This document shows positions 38,101-50,100 of a stretch of DNA of 64,000 nucleotides, one piece after another. How positions within the stretch are numbered: the first letter of the stretch is position 1; every line of letters starts with the position of its first letter. The DNA comes from Leptasterias polaris. Lineage: Eukaryota; Echinodermata; Asteroidea; Forcipulatida; Asteriidae. Location of the stretch: assembly GCA_037783415.1 (NCBI GenBank), contig JAZGTN010000027.1, positions 4,798,001 to 4,862,000 of the forward strand. Direction: 5' to 3'. A model generated the notes under the pieces. That model did not search any database and was not told the DNA's origin. It saw nothing but the letters and a program-made list of their open reading frames with translations. Made by a program: the position numbers and the translations under genes.

Positions 38101-41100
38101 GAGAAACGGATTTCCGAGCTCTTCCATCGCCGTTTTAAGGGACCTGACATCTGCCTTTAAAGTATTCTGCACTGCCGGACGCTGTTCATGGTGTCGCTCA
38201 TTATTACCTTTTCGTGCCTTTTGGGATATGCTTAAGTGGTCTTCTTCAAACTCAGTCAGTACACGGACGACCTCAGGCCCTGCCACCATCCAACGCCTTA
38301 AAGCTCCCGGGTTATCCGTTAGCCCAACTGCTCCGCCTGTACCCTTTATCAACGCGTTGTTCTGCTCATGGCATTGGTCGATGGCCATTCCTGAAAATCG
38401 GTGTACTGACTTGTTGACGACGAACTTTCCTGCTCTGAATTCCTCAAAGATGGAAGGGTGTTTTTGTTCTAGAGACATCATGTCACGGATGTGAACAGAC
38501 AACCACCGAGAGTAGTGAGTATGATCCAGTGCAAAAAACCAAGGCATAATTGCAGTGAGAGATTGAATGTATAAATCAAAGTTCCCTTCGCGGATGGAGC
38601 GCACAAAGATTAGAAGTTTGATCTCTAGAGAGATTACCTTCATCCAGTAGTCGAAGTGGACACTCTCTCGAGCTCGCTGTGAGCACCAGTCATCAAATGA
38701 TAGACTACATTCTGAACCAGTGGTTCCATCAGTGTAATCAGTGTAAGCATCTTGAAGAAGAGCATGAAGAGTGGCTGCAGTGACTTGGTGTGCATGACGT
38801 GTCTTTGTCACATGGCATACCCTGATGAATGAGTCCGATGTACCCGTGCTAGCAATGCTCGCTTCTGTTAGAACACTGGTCCATCCACTACCATCCAGCC
38901 AGTCTCCCAGTAGCTGTAAAGACATGGTAATAGAATTCAAACTTAAAACACAAACAATCTAGGTAACAAAAAAAGAACCACACAAAATGTTTTTTTAAAC
39001 ATTGCACTAATGTACAAATAGTAGAGTATGGTTTATAGTTACCTTTAATATGGCCATCTCGATGTGGAGTCCTCCAAACATCACAACGATAGAATCTTCT
39101 CCATGTGATGCTGGCCACATCCACTGAATTTGCTTTGCTAGGGCGAAGAGTGGTTGATCTACTGCAAGTACAGGAACTTGACCGGGGTTGAGGTACTTGA
39201 CCGCCGCACTGACAACATCCATAGAATGCTTTATCATGGCAACTGAGTGAGCATTGTCCAAGAAGAGTGGCATCAGAGCATTCAATGCTGGTGGCGGGGC
39301 ATCTGTTTGCTGTGTATCGGCATGGTATGCACTCCATGATATCCATTCTGAATCATCTAGTTTGTCTCTCTTCAAGGCTGCAGTGACCACATTCAACCAC
39401 TGTTTCTCCTCTTCAATGGCCTTAGAAAACATCAGTTCGTCACTGGGACATAACGGCCCAGGTACTGTAGGTGCAGTGAACTCCTTTTTCTTCATAGCAA
39501 CTGGTGGAACAGATGTGTAGAAGGTTGGTAGGTGAGAAACCGTCTTTGTACAGCTTGAAGATGTTTCTTTGTTGATCAGTACCAGTCCACGGTCAATACC
39601 AGTATCCCTATATGATGGATGTTGCATGATGGATATGCCTGTACCATGGAATGAATCATGAGATGTTGTAGAGCTGGGATTGTGATCTATATTATCCACT
39701 GCCCCTGTTGTGAAAAGTTCATGACGCATTTTACTTGGGCACACAACTTTTTCTGTTTCAAATTGCTTACATATTCCATTTGCCATATCCGCTGTAATTT
39801 GCAGAAGTCTGTCATAGGATACACACATACCAAGGCAGTAGAATACATCAACCAGAATTCTTTTCCGGGTTAGTCCATGCAGCTTTAGAGCAATGTACAC
39901 GGGCAAAGGTGTTTCTCTTTCTCTTGTGTGGCGTATTCTATTACCCGATTGAAGGTGAGACTTGCTTGCGTGTTGAACACTGTTGAACATAAGCAATTGG
40001 GATATAGATAATGCAGAAGGGGTCCTGGATGATGTACCATCTGCAAGTTTAGACTGCTTTTCGATGTTTGGTCCTTCTTGTATCATTTTTACCAGAGCTA
40101 GCAAAGAGGATGGTACAGCATCTTGTTGGCAACCTTGCTTGAATGTTCCCATGAACGAACATTGATGAGTGAACATCTCACGGCGTACAATCTTTGCAGC
40201 ATTTGCCAAATGTATGGCATCATTGTCATAATCACACGCTTTTATCAAAGCTGCTCCAAGGTTTGTATCATAGGTAAGGAGAACATCACGGCCCTCTGTG
40301 TGTGCTGACAAATGAGGAAGTGCTGTCATTAGACGATCTTTTAGCCGTGTACTATGAACTCTAGAATCACTGACTGCTCCCATCTGCTTTAGCCGGTCCT
40401 GGTAAAGTGTAGCAAGATCGGATAGTTTGAACACAGGAACAAGATCTTCCTGATCACAAAAGTCTTCCATGTACGCAACAAGTTCTGCCAAAACGATGCC
40501 ATGCAGATGAGCGTCAGGATCCTGAGATTTACTAGGCTTGTCCCTAGCAGCCTTATTGTATAATGTAACTAAACACCTTGCATGATACTTTGCTTCTGTG
40601 GCTATCATGTCACCATCTGCCAGCTTTCGAAGAAGCTTTGTATCTTGCAAATCAAGAGCACACTTTCTAACTCTTGCGTCAAGGTCAAAGGTAGACACAC
40701 TGTGGAGAACTAGTTTCCCAGCAGGTTCTTCACAGAAGAAGCATATTGGCTCAGAGCATGGTTCACTTGGCCGTCGAGTTTGAATTGTTGCATTTTTCTC
40801 ATGTGTGCTTCTCGCAGTTTTAGACTTGATGGCGCGCTCCAACTTAATTTTACTGAATTTCAGCAAACAGGTTTTGTGCCACACTGCTTTATGTTTCATC
40901 AGTGTTGTTTCGATGCCACGCCCATCATCATCAAGTCGGCTAGGATCTAGGTCAATGGGCAATGTGCATCCGAATTCTTCAAACTGTTTTATATTCTCTG
41001 CAAAGGTCATATATCCAATTCCTGCAGACTTTGCTGGGCATTGCAAAGCTTCATCCGTATCAGTTTGGCATAGAGCACATCGCTCCCAGGTTGTTGATAA

Positions 41101-44100
41101 AATCTTTGGCTGCTTGGGTGTGCTCGGCTGGAAAGGATCAACAAGCATGTAGCGCTTGGCCATTTTTAGTCACTGTGTACCAGTTTATGTCCAAACAAGG
41201 CCTACTCTGTCTCTCTGCTCTGTTGTAATACGCAGACTGTAATATATATTACTAATTCTCACTGGTGTTTAGATCAGATTGTCTTCAACTGTATGGCTGA
41301 GTCAGACTGACGCGCTGTATACTCTCTGTCTGTAATGCAGTTAAATGGGAACTTTTAGTAAGTTGAGTTATCCATGCAATTTCAAACACTAAAATCCTTT
41401 GAATGGAGAAGAATTACTGCAGAAAATGCGAGGTTGTAGTTGGGTTGTAAGTTATTATCAAATTAAAGAGTGAATTTACTTCCCTACAGACCATGTTTGT
41501 ATAAAAAAGTCAAAATAATACTCACCACGTGGCTGCACTTAACCAGATCATGGGGGCTGCCATATTGGTTTTGCGCCCTCTTGTGACAATTACAGTTGCG
41601 CCCTCTTGTGACGCTTACAATTCTCAAGGGTAATATGGTATTCAAGCAAAGAAACTTTTGTCTTATTGTATGGATGTATCATTCACTGACAATCTATAAA
41701 CAAAATCGCTGTTAAAAATATTTTCAGAAGTTTAAGATACTAAAAAAGGAACCAAAAGTTTATGTTACATGTACCCTAAGATGTTTCTCCCCAGTGTTTA
41801 AAATACAAGCCCTACCCACAAAAGATGGGTTCGATAAGGGCGATTTAATTTGTGATCAATTTCCATTCAGTCTATGTCTATAAGTAATATGTATGTAAAC
41901 AAAAAATATGATACCACACAAGGAAACGAAATTCTTTTAAAAAGACGCCCACTTTTAGGAAAATCGAAGCTCCGCCCATTAAGGGGGGATTTTAAATTTT
42001 TATTTGTACCCCAAAAATTATGATATTGTTCAAGCTTGTATTAATTGGAAAAAAAATACAAAATTTTTCAATTCTAGAATTGGTTTTCTCATTTTTAAAT
42101 TATCGACACCCCCCTTTTATGCAAATTAAGCTCCGCCCCAAAATAGGTGAGACCCAAGGTGGGTCCAAGTCTAAAAATTATATTTAGCCCCATACCAACC
42201 ATCATAGCAAATTTCATGCTTTTACCACAAAGTGCACAATTGTTACCTTAGCAGCTGCACTATGTACACTAGAATGTAAATTACGTGTGTTTTCAAATAT
42301 TAAATGATTAATTAAATTGAATTTAATTGAATTGAACTTATCAAACTGATTCTCTTCCTAGATTTGTTTCAGTGACTGTTTTTGTTGATTTCACTGCAAA
42401 CAATTTTTTTTTTAAAGTTTAGAAACAGCTGACCACGCCCCTCCCCCCTCTTTTGTAATCATGGTAACTTTTAGAATGTGAAAATAACTTTTCACGGCCC
42501 CTTAAGTCTCATAATAGTCTTCATGAGCTGACTTTTGGTTTGTCCCCAGATTTTTGCCACAACGATCCTTGCATGAATGGAGGAACATGCCGCTTGACAC
42601 AGGAGTTGTTTGAGTGCACTTGTCTCCCCGGGTTCACAGGGATGCATTGCTCCGAAGCAGGTAACATCATTAGTTATGACACAAGCGGGAGTGGGAAAAC
42701 GGAATATCCGACGAGGTTGAAGGCCAGACATGCTATATTTTTCTGTATTCCACGAGCCCGCAAGTGATAACTTGCAAACAAGCAAACTTGCAAACAAGCA
42801 AACTTGCAAACAAGCAAACTTGCAAACAAGCAAACAAGCAAACAAGCAAACAAGCAAACTTGCAAACAAGCAAACTTGCAAACAAGCAAACTTGCAAACA
42901 AGCAAACTTGCAAACAAGCAAACTTGCAAACAAGCAAACTTGCAAACAAGCAAACTTGCAAACTTGCAAACAAGCAAACTTGCAAACAAGCAAACAAGCA
43001 AACAAGCAAACTTGCAAACAAGCAAACTTGCAAACAAGCAAACTTGCAAACAAGCAAACTTGCAAACAAGCAAACAAGCAAACTTGCAAACAAGCAAACT
43101 TGCAAACAAGCAAACAAGCAAACTTGCAAACAAGCAAACTTGCAAACAAGCAAACAAGCAAACTTGCAAACAAGCAAACTTGCAAACTTGCAAACAAGCA
43201 AACTTGCAAACAAGCAAACAAGCAAACTTGCAAACAAGCAAACTTGCAAACAAGCAAACAAGCAAACTTGCAAACAAGCAAACAAGCAAACTTGCAAACA
43301 AGCAAACTTGGCGCGTATTTTAAAGTAGCGCAATATGCAGGGTGTGATCAGGGCCTAATTTCATCAAGCTGTTAAGCAGAAAATACTGCTTAGCAAATTT
43401 CTATGCTAAGCAAAAAATGGGTTGGGGACCAGTCACAACAATGTAAACTTTATGGAGTTTTGCCAGGTAACCAGTTTCTGCTAAGCAATATTTTTCTGTG
43501 CTTAGCAAGTTTTTGTGCTTACATGCTTTATGAAATTGGGCCATGGTCTGTGCAATAAAGATTTATAGCACATCTCTTGTTTGCTATGATTCGACCAATC
43601 AGAATTGAGTATCCAGGATTGCTTGAAGATAAAACATAACAGAACTTATAGCGGTTACAATTTATTGGGCGCTATTCCATCAAGATCATAGCTCATATGA
43701 TAGAAATTAATATGGGAAGAGGTGAGTCTTAAGAGCTATATGAAATAGAGGTAAACTAACAGATTCACAAGATTGTTCCATCATTGGTCCAGCTGAATGC
43801 TTGTTGACACATGAAACTTTGTTTGCATGGGGAACATTCAACGTGTGAGTGATGTAAAGTAAGGACCTAAGAAAACTCTGAGGAATGTAATATGACAGTA
43901 AATTGGAGAGAGATTTTGGAGTTTGGGTCAAGCATTCATAAACAAAAAGAGCCAGTTTAAAAGTTGCAAACGTTTAGCAAAAAAAAAATGTGTTTACAGT
44001 GTTAATGTCGACAAGAATTGAATCCAAAACCTCAAAATTAAAGGCTGCTGTTTTGGTTTTTGTCTTTTGCAGAGCCATGTTTCCAGATGCCATGTATGAA

Positions 44101-47100
44101 TGGTGCTACCTGTATCGCTGTCACACGGGCCGGCTCAAGATCCTTAGAGTTCCAATGTCTCTGCCCACAAGGCTTTGGTGGACTGACTTGCGGGGTGAAC
44201 TTTGGAGGTAAAGACTGTGATCAAATAAAATTAAAGAGAACATTTATTATCAGATTTGCAACTTCAAAAGCAATCTGGACTGCTTTTTCCTAACAAAAGC
44301 TTTTATGCCAAGTGACTCATGCAGTCTTGCTACCATGGGCATCGTGCCATATTGATAACACTGTGTTGTCGATAACACTGATTGGCTCCCAAAAGTGACT
44401 GGTTTGCGTTCACACTTGTTATAAACTTTTGAGCGCTTGTAGGATGCTTAGTAAGCGCGTGTCGAAAGTCAAGTATTTTGACGCGATTCCATTTCAAATG
44501 AATCATGTTTTTACACGGTCACCCTGAACTGCATATTGTTAGACATGTCACAAAGTCAAAGAAGAATGAGAGGGGACCAGTTGCTCTTTGACTTGATGCC
44601 TCTTTTGCTGGCTACCATACCAGTGAATGCTAAAAACCGAACCTTTTTCAAACAAACTTGAATGCTAAAAAACTGAGCTTTTTCAAACACATTGAATGAG
44701 CCTGTGTTAAATTGAACAAAATCATGTTGAAACCAACAATGAGACTTCAGCATGTGCTTGTTTTAAACTATGGATGTTTTTGAAACTATGTGTTGAGGTT
44801 CGGCTGTGGCTTCGGAAGCCATGTCTCTTTGGTAAAAGCTTTCATAAGCTTTCATGATGCCAAAGCCATACTTTCAGTGAAGTAGTATTCATAGAAAAAA
44901 GAAATCTGTGCTGGAAAGATCTTTGCAATTATGCTCACTGAATGTATGTTTGCATCTTTCTAATGATAACATGATGTTTTTATATATTCTAAAATATCTT
45001 TTAATCTAAAACTGGCAGCTGAAAATGGAACAGATAAATATCTGTGGGAACCTTCACCCAAACGAAATGGCTGGCTTTCAAACTAGCAGTGTGACAGTCC
45101 GATTAAACCGGCCCAATTCCTAAAGCATTGGTAATTGGTTACAACCCATCACTTGACCTATCAATAATTTTCGTGAAAGCTCAAAGTGGCCAAAGTAAAG
45201 TATGGGAAGTTAGCTTTGAATTTGGTGTAAAAATTGCAGTAATTGTTAAATGTTTTCTTTTTTTTAAGTACAGTAATTTACAGCTTAAAAAGCATGGCAT
45301 TACGTGTATTTTACACTGAGCACTACTATAAAGCAACTTCTCAATTAAAGAAGAAGCCCCTCCTTCATCTGTCACAATTTCTTGCTAAGGAATTCTTGCT
45401 AAGAAACTCTTTCGAAATGCAGCTTATCTTCACCCTGCACTCGCCCCTTCCCCGCTCAGCACCCATCTTTGCTCATTGTCCATTTCCCCCCCGTTAGACT
45501 TTTCTATACATATGTGTGCTTTCCACGTTTGCTCTCTGTGACTAGGTGTAAACATGTGTGCTGTGAATCCGTGTGCCAACGGGGCCAGTTGTTACCAAGG
45601 TTCTGATCCGTCAGCTACTACGTATGTCTGCGTGTGCCTCGGGGGCTTCACTGGTGAAACATGCGAGCAGACGGCGTGTATGTACCCACACATCGTTTAC
45701 TTTGTTCCTGTTTTGGGTGTTGAATCATCAATTCAAAATGAATAATAACGTAACACACTGCGATAAATACTAACCTACCATCACAAATTTTCTTTAAAAA
45801 TTCCTTGCGCTTTAGTCAACTCATCTTTAACACTCTAACCCCCCTGTGTGTTCTTTTTTATTAGATGTAATAATTTTCATCGGGGATAACAGTTTTTTTA
45901 AAAATGGTTTCACCCTTACACTGATGTGTGATAAGCTCTGATTATTCAGTTCTGTCCTGAGACCTGCAGGAACAAAACATTACATACATTACTACTCGGC
46001 TGGGATTTCCGCAGGACTTGGGATAGCACCGAGTTTAACAGAGTGTTGTCACAAATAAATATATGGTAAAAAAAATAAAAATTTACTGTTTGTTCTATCC
46101 AAAGACAATGTACAAGATAGGGGAAATAAGATTTTAAAACAAATTGATATGGAGAAATAGCACTTGCTTATTGCGATTGCTGCAATTAAAATAAGCTCCA
46201 GATGAAAATGCACAAAAAGTCGTACAAGATTGAAACAATTTCAAATTGTTTTCACTAAAACATGACCATGGACTTTGATGTTGGTGAAAGGACAACATTT
46301 TCACGGGTTTTCATTTCAAAACTTGAGGTTTGGAAGTTAATTTCATCTTCTGAAAAAACACCGATGTACTCTCCCTTCAAATAAAAGCATTAATCATGCC
46401 AACTCCAAAATAGTAATTGAGTGTCATTGGAACTAGTGCGGGTAGAGGTTGAGTAACCGCTTCTCAGTAGGCACATACATTTCAAACCATTTCCACACCA
46501 GGACAAAAGGTTTTGATTCAATTATCATGTACTGACAAATGAATATAAGTTTGTTCCATAATAATCCAAATTGATAACCATCCGTTTTCAGGTGAAATAC
46601 ATTGAGTTTCTAAATTTGTTTGTATGGGTGGTTTGTTCTCCTTTTTTCTGCAAAAGTACCCTCACAATTTTTGCATTGGCTTAGTAGTAAGATTTTGGCA
46701 AAAGACATAAATGCTTTTATTTAAGAGTTCATTTGAAATGAAATAGCCATTGCTTGTTTGGTATTATCTTTGCTCTATGCTTCGCTCCTACTAAAAGCAA
46801 CATGTGGCAACACGTATCCTTTTAACAGCATTTTAAAGTGAATGGTTTCTAACACTAACAATGTGTGGAATTATTCATCTAAATATTGCAGAAACTGACT
46901 GACTTCTTCTTCTAATCCCTTGTGTCTTTCATTTATAGATCAACCCATATTTGGTCATATGGTAATGTTTTGAACCAGTGGTTTCCGCTGTTTTACTGGG
47001 ATGCATAGGCTTGCGTACGCATTATGACTAGGCTTTTACGCGCATCACGCTGGTGGTTTGTGCAGTCGCGTATTGTAACAACATTGGCCGAAGATGCTTG

Positions 47101-50100
47101 GATATGCATAAGAAATGATGGGCACACCTGCAGCCTGGTAATGGTGGAAAACACTGGTACAGGATGTCTGTCATGGTTTTGTCTATAGTTTTACCCTGTG
47201 TGGTCATTGGCAACAATTCATGCTTTGAAAATTATTGTTAGAAGTTTTCTTGTTGAAAATGTTTGAAATGTTGACCAGAAAGTTGTTAAACTTTGTCTTC
47301 TGTAGCCACAAACCAAAAGTGCAGGATTTGAAAATGGTTGACATATACCAGACATGAGAGGTTAAATGTTCGTTGTAGTGTAGCTGTACACTGTCATAGA
47401 GGTCATAGTGAGGCTTGAATCCTTTCCGAACTAGTGCTTTCTAAAACAAATCCTTAGTTGCGATGAATTTTCCCTTGGGATTCATACTTATTGGGGTGGC
47501 ATAGGTGGCTAGTGCGTAAAGCGCTCGCCTCTCAGTGTGGCCCTGGTTTGATTCCCGGCTAAGGCTAAGTGAGTAGAGTTGTGCGTTGGTTCTCTCCTAT
47601 GCCATGAGGGTTTTTCTCAGAGAAGAAAACTTTGGATCTATGGCTGTGCTCCGTAGTCATATGTGGGTCAATGTGGCTGGCTGCCGAAGGCACCCTTGAA
47701 TGCCTGTGGCTCAGACACATTGTAGTCGCGTCATTTGCAATTCAGCTTCTCAGCTAAGGATGATTAGCCTCCTAAATTGTTTTTATTAATATTGTTTGCT
47801 GTTTGGTACTATTTTTGTGGCACATGTTCGATTCAAGCTCGCTTTAGTGTGTTTTGAACGTGAGCAGCTGACAAGAACATTGAAGGCAATTTGTCTGCAT
47901 GGACCTGGACTTTGCCTTGATGTCATTTGTTAATAAGCTAAGAATTTCCCATCCCGCTTAACATCATGGCTTGTCACCACAGATCCTGTCGGGAGTATGG
48001 AGCCTCCGTTTGGGGTTGAGATGCCCTGCACCGATGTAGAATGCCAGAACGGCGGCACATGCTTCCAGAGTGGGGAAGGAACACAATATGTATGCCACTG
48101 CACTGCGGGCTTCACTGGGGTGCACTGCGAGACAGTCGTGACTACACCTACAGTAACAACGACACGCGCACCAACAGATGTGCCCACAACTACCACACCA
48201 GCACCTACAGGTAAGAGATGTCATGTGATGTAACTGTTCATCAATGTGTTCCAACAAGGGATTGTAACAACAGCTGTTAATCTTGCAAAAGAACTGTTTG
48301 GTAGTTTGCCACGTTCATTTCTATAAGCTTTGGTTAGGCTTGATTTAAAGATCGAGGTAATATAAAGCAAATAATAAACCACAAGGGAAACTGACTGGGT
48401 AAATAAGGAGACTGCCAACATAGGGCTAGATAGCTCAGTTGGTAGAGCGCTGGCACGTTAGTCCGGAGGTCGTTGATTCAAATCTTGCTTTATTCAATTT
48501 TTGTTTGTTCGACCCCAAATCATAATATAAAGCAGTAATATTTATGGTAATTGTTGTTAAAATGTCTAAAGATTGAGAATACTAACCACTGTTAAAAACA
48601 GAAGAGTAAACACGACAACAAGTTTTATATACAAAGTTATACCTAAATGTATAAATTTTCAATTTCCCCATGTTGCTATAACCAGGTTGTGTCTTTGGTA
48701 ATGAGAGTTACGAGGAAGGAGAAACGAGGGAGGACGGCTGCAGAGACTGGTAAGCAAAACTGCTAAGCAAAACTGCTTAGTGAAAAGGCATTTAAGCTAA
48801 CATTTAAACTTTCCAGTTGGAGGTATGTGTGGAAAAAATTGTATTAAAAATGAGTTTTAAGCATATCAAACCTTTTCGAATTGTATCAATAGAGGATATT
48901 TGAAAAGGAATTTTAAATTGGATTTAATTCAGCAGATGGAAAATGTCTAGTTTCTTCATTTGTTTGTACAAATTTGAATTTAAATGTTGGTTTTGAAAAG
49001 ACGCATTTGGGATAATCATGATTGTAAGAATGACCATTTGTAATGTGCCAATATCCAGCACGGAATGTGACAATAGGAGGAATGATGTAAAAAAGGAATG
49101 AACAGAGGGAACTACATAAACACTAGTCAGCAGTAAATTATTATTTTCGTTATTATTATTACATACTTCTGGTATTGAAAACTAAAATGCCTCAAAAATG
49201 ACTTTAATCACTGCAAGCCTGAGGACAAGGGAGCTTGCAATGTGAACCATAAACACCAGGGAGCTTGCAATGTGAACCATAAACACCAGGGTTAACCCCT
49301 GCTCTTTCCACAAAACGTGTTCTGGGTTCTTTTGCGTGTATTGCCAATCCTAGTGTGCGAGACCCATGGCTCACTGTCCCATCAGAAGGACAAAGCAATT
49401 ATGGTAAAATATCTAGCTGAAGGACACAAGTGCCCTGACCAGGACTCGAACCACAACGAGGACCCAAATGAGAAATAACACTCAGAGGGGAGTTTTGAAC
49501 GAAGCCAATGATGGAAAAATTTTATCATGTTGTGGTAATTAATTGTTCGTTATCAAAGAGTGACCATTTATTGTGAGTGTGTTTCATTTTGCTACATTCT
49601 GCAGTGGGTGGGAAAGTTTAGTATTTAAATTTTAATTAAACACAAGGACACTATGTTAGCAACCTATTAACGTACTGGGTATAATCCATTACGGATACCA
49701 AACTTGTCACAGATGAGAACATTTACAAGTATTCTCTTCATTTTGTTTTCCCTCCTGTACTACAGTGTGTGCAGAAGCGGAGACTGGACGTGCTCGAGTC
49801 AAGGATGCAGTAAGTATTCTTTCAAAATATTTCATTACTAGATATTCAGTAATTTACCATAAAAACAATCAAACATTTTGTGAAAGCTGTATTTTCGATT
49901 GAGGGAAAAACTTCATTAGAAATATGAATTATTGTTTAGTCTACACAGGCTTTTTAATTCACATGTTTATTAATTCACTGAAAAGGAGTTTAGTTGAATA
50001 TGTTTTCCTTCCTAACTCTATTTTCAGTTCAGGTACACATTTATTTCCATACTTCTATGTAGAAAAACGATAAGTACATGTAATTATGGAGTAAAGCAAA

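Larger units (their letters stand above)
35954..42257 (-). mobile_element. Putative autonomous element encoding a FEN/XPG-like nuclease
   Basis: The two ends share an inverted, diverged segment of about 200-250 bp. Common blocks are CAGCTGCTAAGG, TTGTGCACTTTGTGGTAAAA..GCATG, TTAGACTTGGACCCA and ACCTATTTT.GGGGCGG (35954-36100 against the inverse of 42110-42257). Between them, antisense to the EGF gene, lies a single two-exon gene of 1526 codons. No clear target-site duplication was found. The inverted ends are far more diverged than an intact ORF would suggest, so they may instead be two copies of an older repeat. Confidence 0.5.

Noticed and set aside
37652..38494. Plus-strand 280-codon frame within the FEN-like element
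   Set aside because: Antisense shadow of exon 2 of the element protein.
42492..43375. Six overlapping frames of 170-270 codons (CLFAS.., NKQTCKQ..)
   Set aside because: The stop-free 8-bp minisatellite opens all six frames; no gene is implied.
46939..46962. Exon-like segment between TTTATAG and GTAATG (ATCAACCCATATTTGGTCAT)
   Set aside because: It would end in phase 0 and break the phase 1 chain between exons 21 and 22; no EGF cysteines.
48421..48500. Functional tRNA gene at the SINE heads (48421, 30310, 54600)
   Set aside because: Anticodon arm is irregular and acceptor ends do not pair; the same unit recurs with a SINE tail, so it is tRNA-derived rather than a tRNA gene.
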